Shown here: piece after piece, positions 17,316-18,299 of the stretch
How positions within the stretch are numbered: the stretch's first letter is position 1
Layout of the letters: every line of letters starts with the position of its first letter
Assembly: GCA_964632365.1 (NCBI GenBank)
Contig: CAZWDR010000054.1
Location: 1-18,299, forward strand
Length of the DNA: 18,299 nucleotides
Source of the DNA: ZC4RG30 sp964632365
GTDB taxonomy: Bacteria; Pseudomonadota; Gammaproteobacteria; Steroidobacterales; Steroidobacteraceae
Reading direction: 5' to 3'
Program-made: the position numbers and the translations under genes
The notes under the pieces: generated by a model
What the model was told of the DNA's origin: nothing
The model's input: only the letters and a program-made list of their open reading frames with translations
Database searches by the model: none

Positions 17316-17851
17316 CAGCCGGGCTCCTGCAAGCCGGTGGGCGTCGTCGGCTTCGGCGCCGTGTTGGCCGCCGGCGGCAGGGGACGCTCGATCACGCTGA
17401 TGTGCCCGTCGACCTCGAGGACGGCCTGCCGCACCTGCCGCAGGTCCTCGATGCCCTGCTTGCGCAGGCTGGCATGCAGTTCCTCGATGGTGAGCTGTTC
17501 GGCGCGCAGGTTCGCCTCGAGCAGCCGTCCGTCGTGGATCAGCAGCGTCGGTGAATCCTGCGCGATGCGCCGGAACCACGGGAAGTGGAACTCGAGCAGG
17601 TTGAACACGTAATCCCACGTCAGCACCACGATCACCATCAGCATGATCTCGAGCACGCTCTTGCTGTCGCCCAGGATGGCATCCGCCGCCAGCGCGCCGA
17701 CGATCACCAGCGCGATCAGGTCATTGGGCGAGACATTGCCGGTCTGGCGCTTCGGAACCAGGCGCATGATCGCGGCAATCGCAAGGTAGACGGCGGAGCC
17801 GCGCAGGGCGATTTCCCAGAGGGGGGTTTCCAGCAGCAGTGCGTCAGGCAT
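17312..17851 (-). CDS. DUF421 (YetF-type) membrane protein
   Basis: A 179-residue protein. Three N-terminal hydrophobic segments (WEIALRGSAVYLAIAAIMRLV, NDLIALVIVGALAADAIL, LEIMLMVIVVLTWDYVF) are followed by a cytoplasmic alpha/beta domain (PTLLIHDGRLLEANLRAEQL, then IEELHASLRKQGIEDLRQVRQAVLEVDGHISVI). This is the arrangement of DUF421/YetF proteins. The signature RxxPKRQTGNVSPNDLIALVIVG is well conserved. The function is not established; in Bacillus, YetF-like proteins are tied to spore and envelope properties. The ATG at 17851 is preferred, with a weak GGAA before it; another ATG five codons upstream has no ribosome site. A proline-rich tail ends at a TAG formed from the same CTAG that ends the SLC13 gene. 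Confidence 0.88.
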   Translation of the reverse strand: MPDALLLETPLWEIALRGSAVYLAIAAIMRLVPKRQTGNVSPNDLIALVIVGALAADAILGDSKSVLEIMLMVIVVLTWDYVFNLLEFHFPWFRRIAQDSPTLLIHDGRLLEANLRAEQLTIEELHASLRKQGIEDLRQVRQAVLEVDGHISVIERPLPPAANTAPKPTTPTGLQEPGC

Positions 17852-18003
17852 GGTTCCGAAAAGCATCGGCCAAGGCCCGTGGGCACGCCAGCGCCGCGGT
17901 GCCCGAGGGACTGTCGGCTGCGGCCTACCGCGCGACCCGCCAGTGCGCACCGCGGTGATGCGGTCGCAGCATTCCCACAGGCCGGCATCCGCCGCCAACG
18001 GCC

Positions 18004-18032
18004 GGGACAGCACCCGGCATGGCTGGTAAAAT
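18004..18032 (+). promoter_or_regulatory. Sigma-70-type promoter of the ABC-F gene
   Basis: TAAAAT at 18027-18032 is preceded by TGG, giving an extended -10 (TGnTAAAAT). GGGACA at 18004-18009 lies 17 bases upstream and matches four of six -35 positions. The expected start near 18039 leaves a leader of about 45 bases before the ATG at 18085. Confidence 0.6.
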
Positions 18033-18084
18033 GCCCGTTCCCCTTTTTCCTGTCGCAGCGCCATCCTTCCGGCGCGAGAGTCCC

Positions 18085-18299
18085 ATGCTGTCCACCCAGA
18101 ATGTTTCCGTGCAGTTCGGCGCCAAGCCGTTGTTCGAGCACGTCACCGTCAAGTTTTCCGATGGCAACCGCTATGGCCTGATCGGCGCCAATGGCAGCGG
18201 CAAGTCCACGCTGATGAAGGTGCTGGGCGGAGAGCTGGAACCCACCACCGGCGAGGTGGTGCTGCAGCCGGGCCTGCGCATGGGCAAGCTGAACCAGAA
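18085..18299 (+). CDS. ybiT: ABC-F ATPase, YbiT type, N-terminal part
   Basis: The first 71 codons of a gene that leaves the window on the right. The protein begins MLSTQNVSVQFGAKPLFEHV and carries Walker A GANGSGKST (34-42), followed by LGGELEPTTGEV. The start at the first residue of the nucleotide-binding domain, with no membrane part, and the segment FSDGNRYGLIGANGSGKST are close to E. coli YbiT. ABC-F proteins are soluble, carry two ATPase domains and act on the ribosome; YbiT itself is a translation factor of incompletely known role. Signature, Walker B and linker regions lie outside the window. The Shine-Dalgarno is weak (GAGAG). Confidence 0.9.
   Translation, partial: MLSTQNVSVQFGAKPLFEHVTVKFSDGNRYGLIGANGSGKSTLMKVLGGELEPTTGEVVLQPGLRMGKLNQ

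Overview
The window is 18.3 kb of GC-rich, densely coding bacterial DNA. The recognisable genes (cyoA with a divergent MFS gene, tex, a ybiT-type ABC-F gene, nnrS with a DUF3297 gene) point to a gammaproteobacterium, perhaps of the Xanthomonadales/Nevskiales type; that placement is inference from gene content. A run of exactly 100 N (4209-4308) marks a scaffold join of unknown true length, so this is a draft or metagenome assembly. No tRNA, rRNA, CRISPR array, insertion sequence or phage gene is visible. Apart from the N run, no stretch longer than about 250 bases lacks a gene.

Layout. 1-303 (-): start of cyoA, the lipoprotein subunit II of cytochrome bo3 oxidase. 435-1769 (+): MFS transporter, divergent from cyoA across a short spacer holding a perfect inverted repeat. 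1862-4208 (+): tex, running into the gap. 4309-5863 (-): CHASE3-PAS-GGDEF diguanylate cyclase, whose last few residues are also in the gap. 6005-11072 (-): a tightly packed gene series transcribed TauE/SafE permease, Tat-exported gamma-glutamyltransferase-family enzyme, thioredoxin-reductase-like flavoprotein, DUF3297 protein, NnrS. The middle genes overlap by 4 to 7 bases and use GTG starts. 11114-11872 (+): SDR oxidoreductase, divergent from TauE. 11889-12365 (-): cupin. 12615-13226 (+): hemerythrin-like protein with basic tails, followed by two hairpins. 13303-14751 (-): secreted ankyrin-repeat protein. 14939-15385 (+): exported coiled-coil/BamE-like protein. 15498-17315 (+): SLC13-like permease with two RCK_C domains. 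17312-17851 (-): DUF421 membrane protein. 18085-end (+): ybiT-type ABC-F ATPase.

How the genes may work together. The clearest unit is the minus-strand series from 11072 to 6005. It combines a small anion/sulfur-type exporter, a periplasmic Ntn-hydrolase, a cytoplasmic flavoprotein with a CPYC disulfide but without the usual NADPH signature, and NnrS, which is linked to nitric oxide. The hydrolase has lost nearly all residues that bind gamma-glutamate in classical GGT. The series may therefore handle an amide or thiol compound other than glutathione; this is the best candidate for an undescribed system here. The rest is mostly housekeeping and envelope or stress functions: respiration, transcription fidelity, c-di-GMP signalling, ribosome-associated ABC-F and transport.
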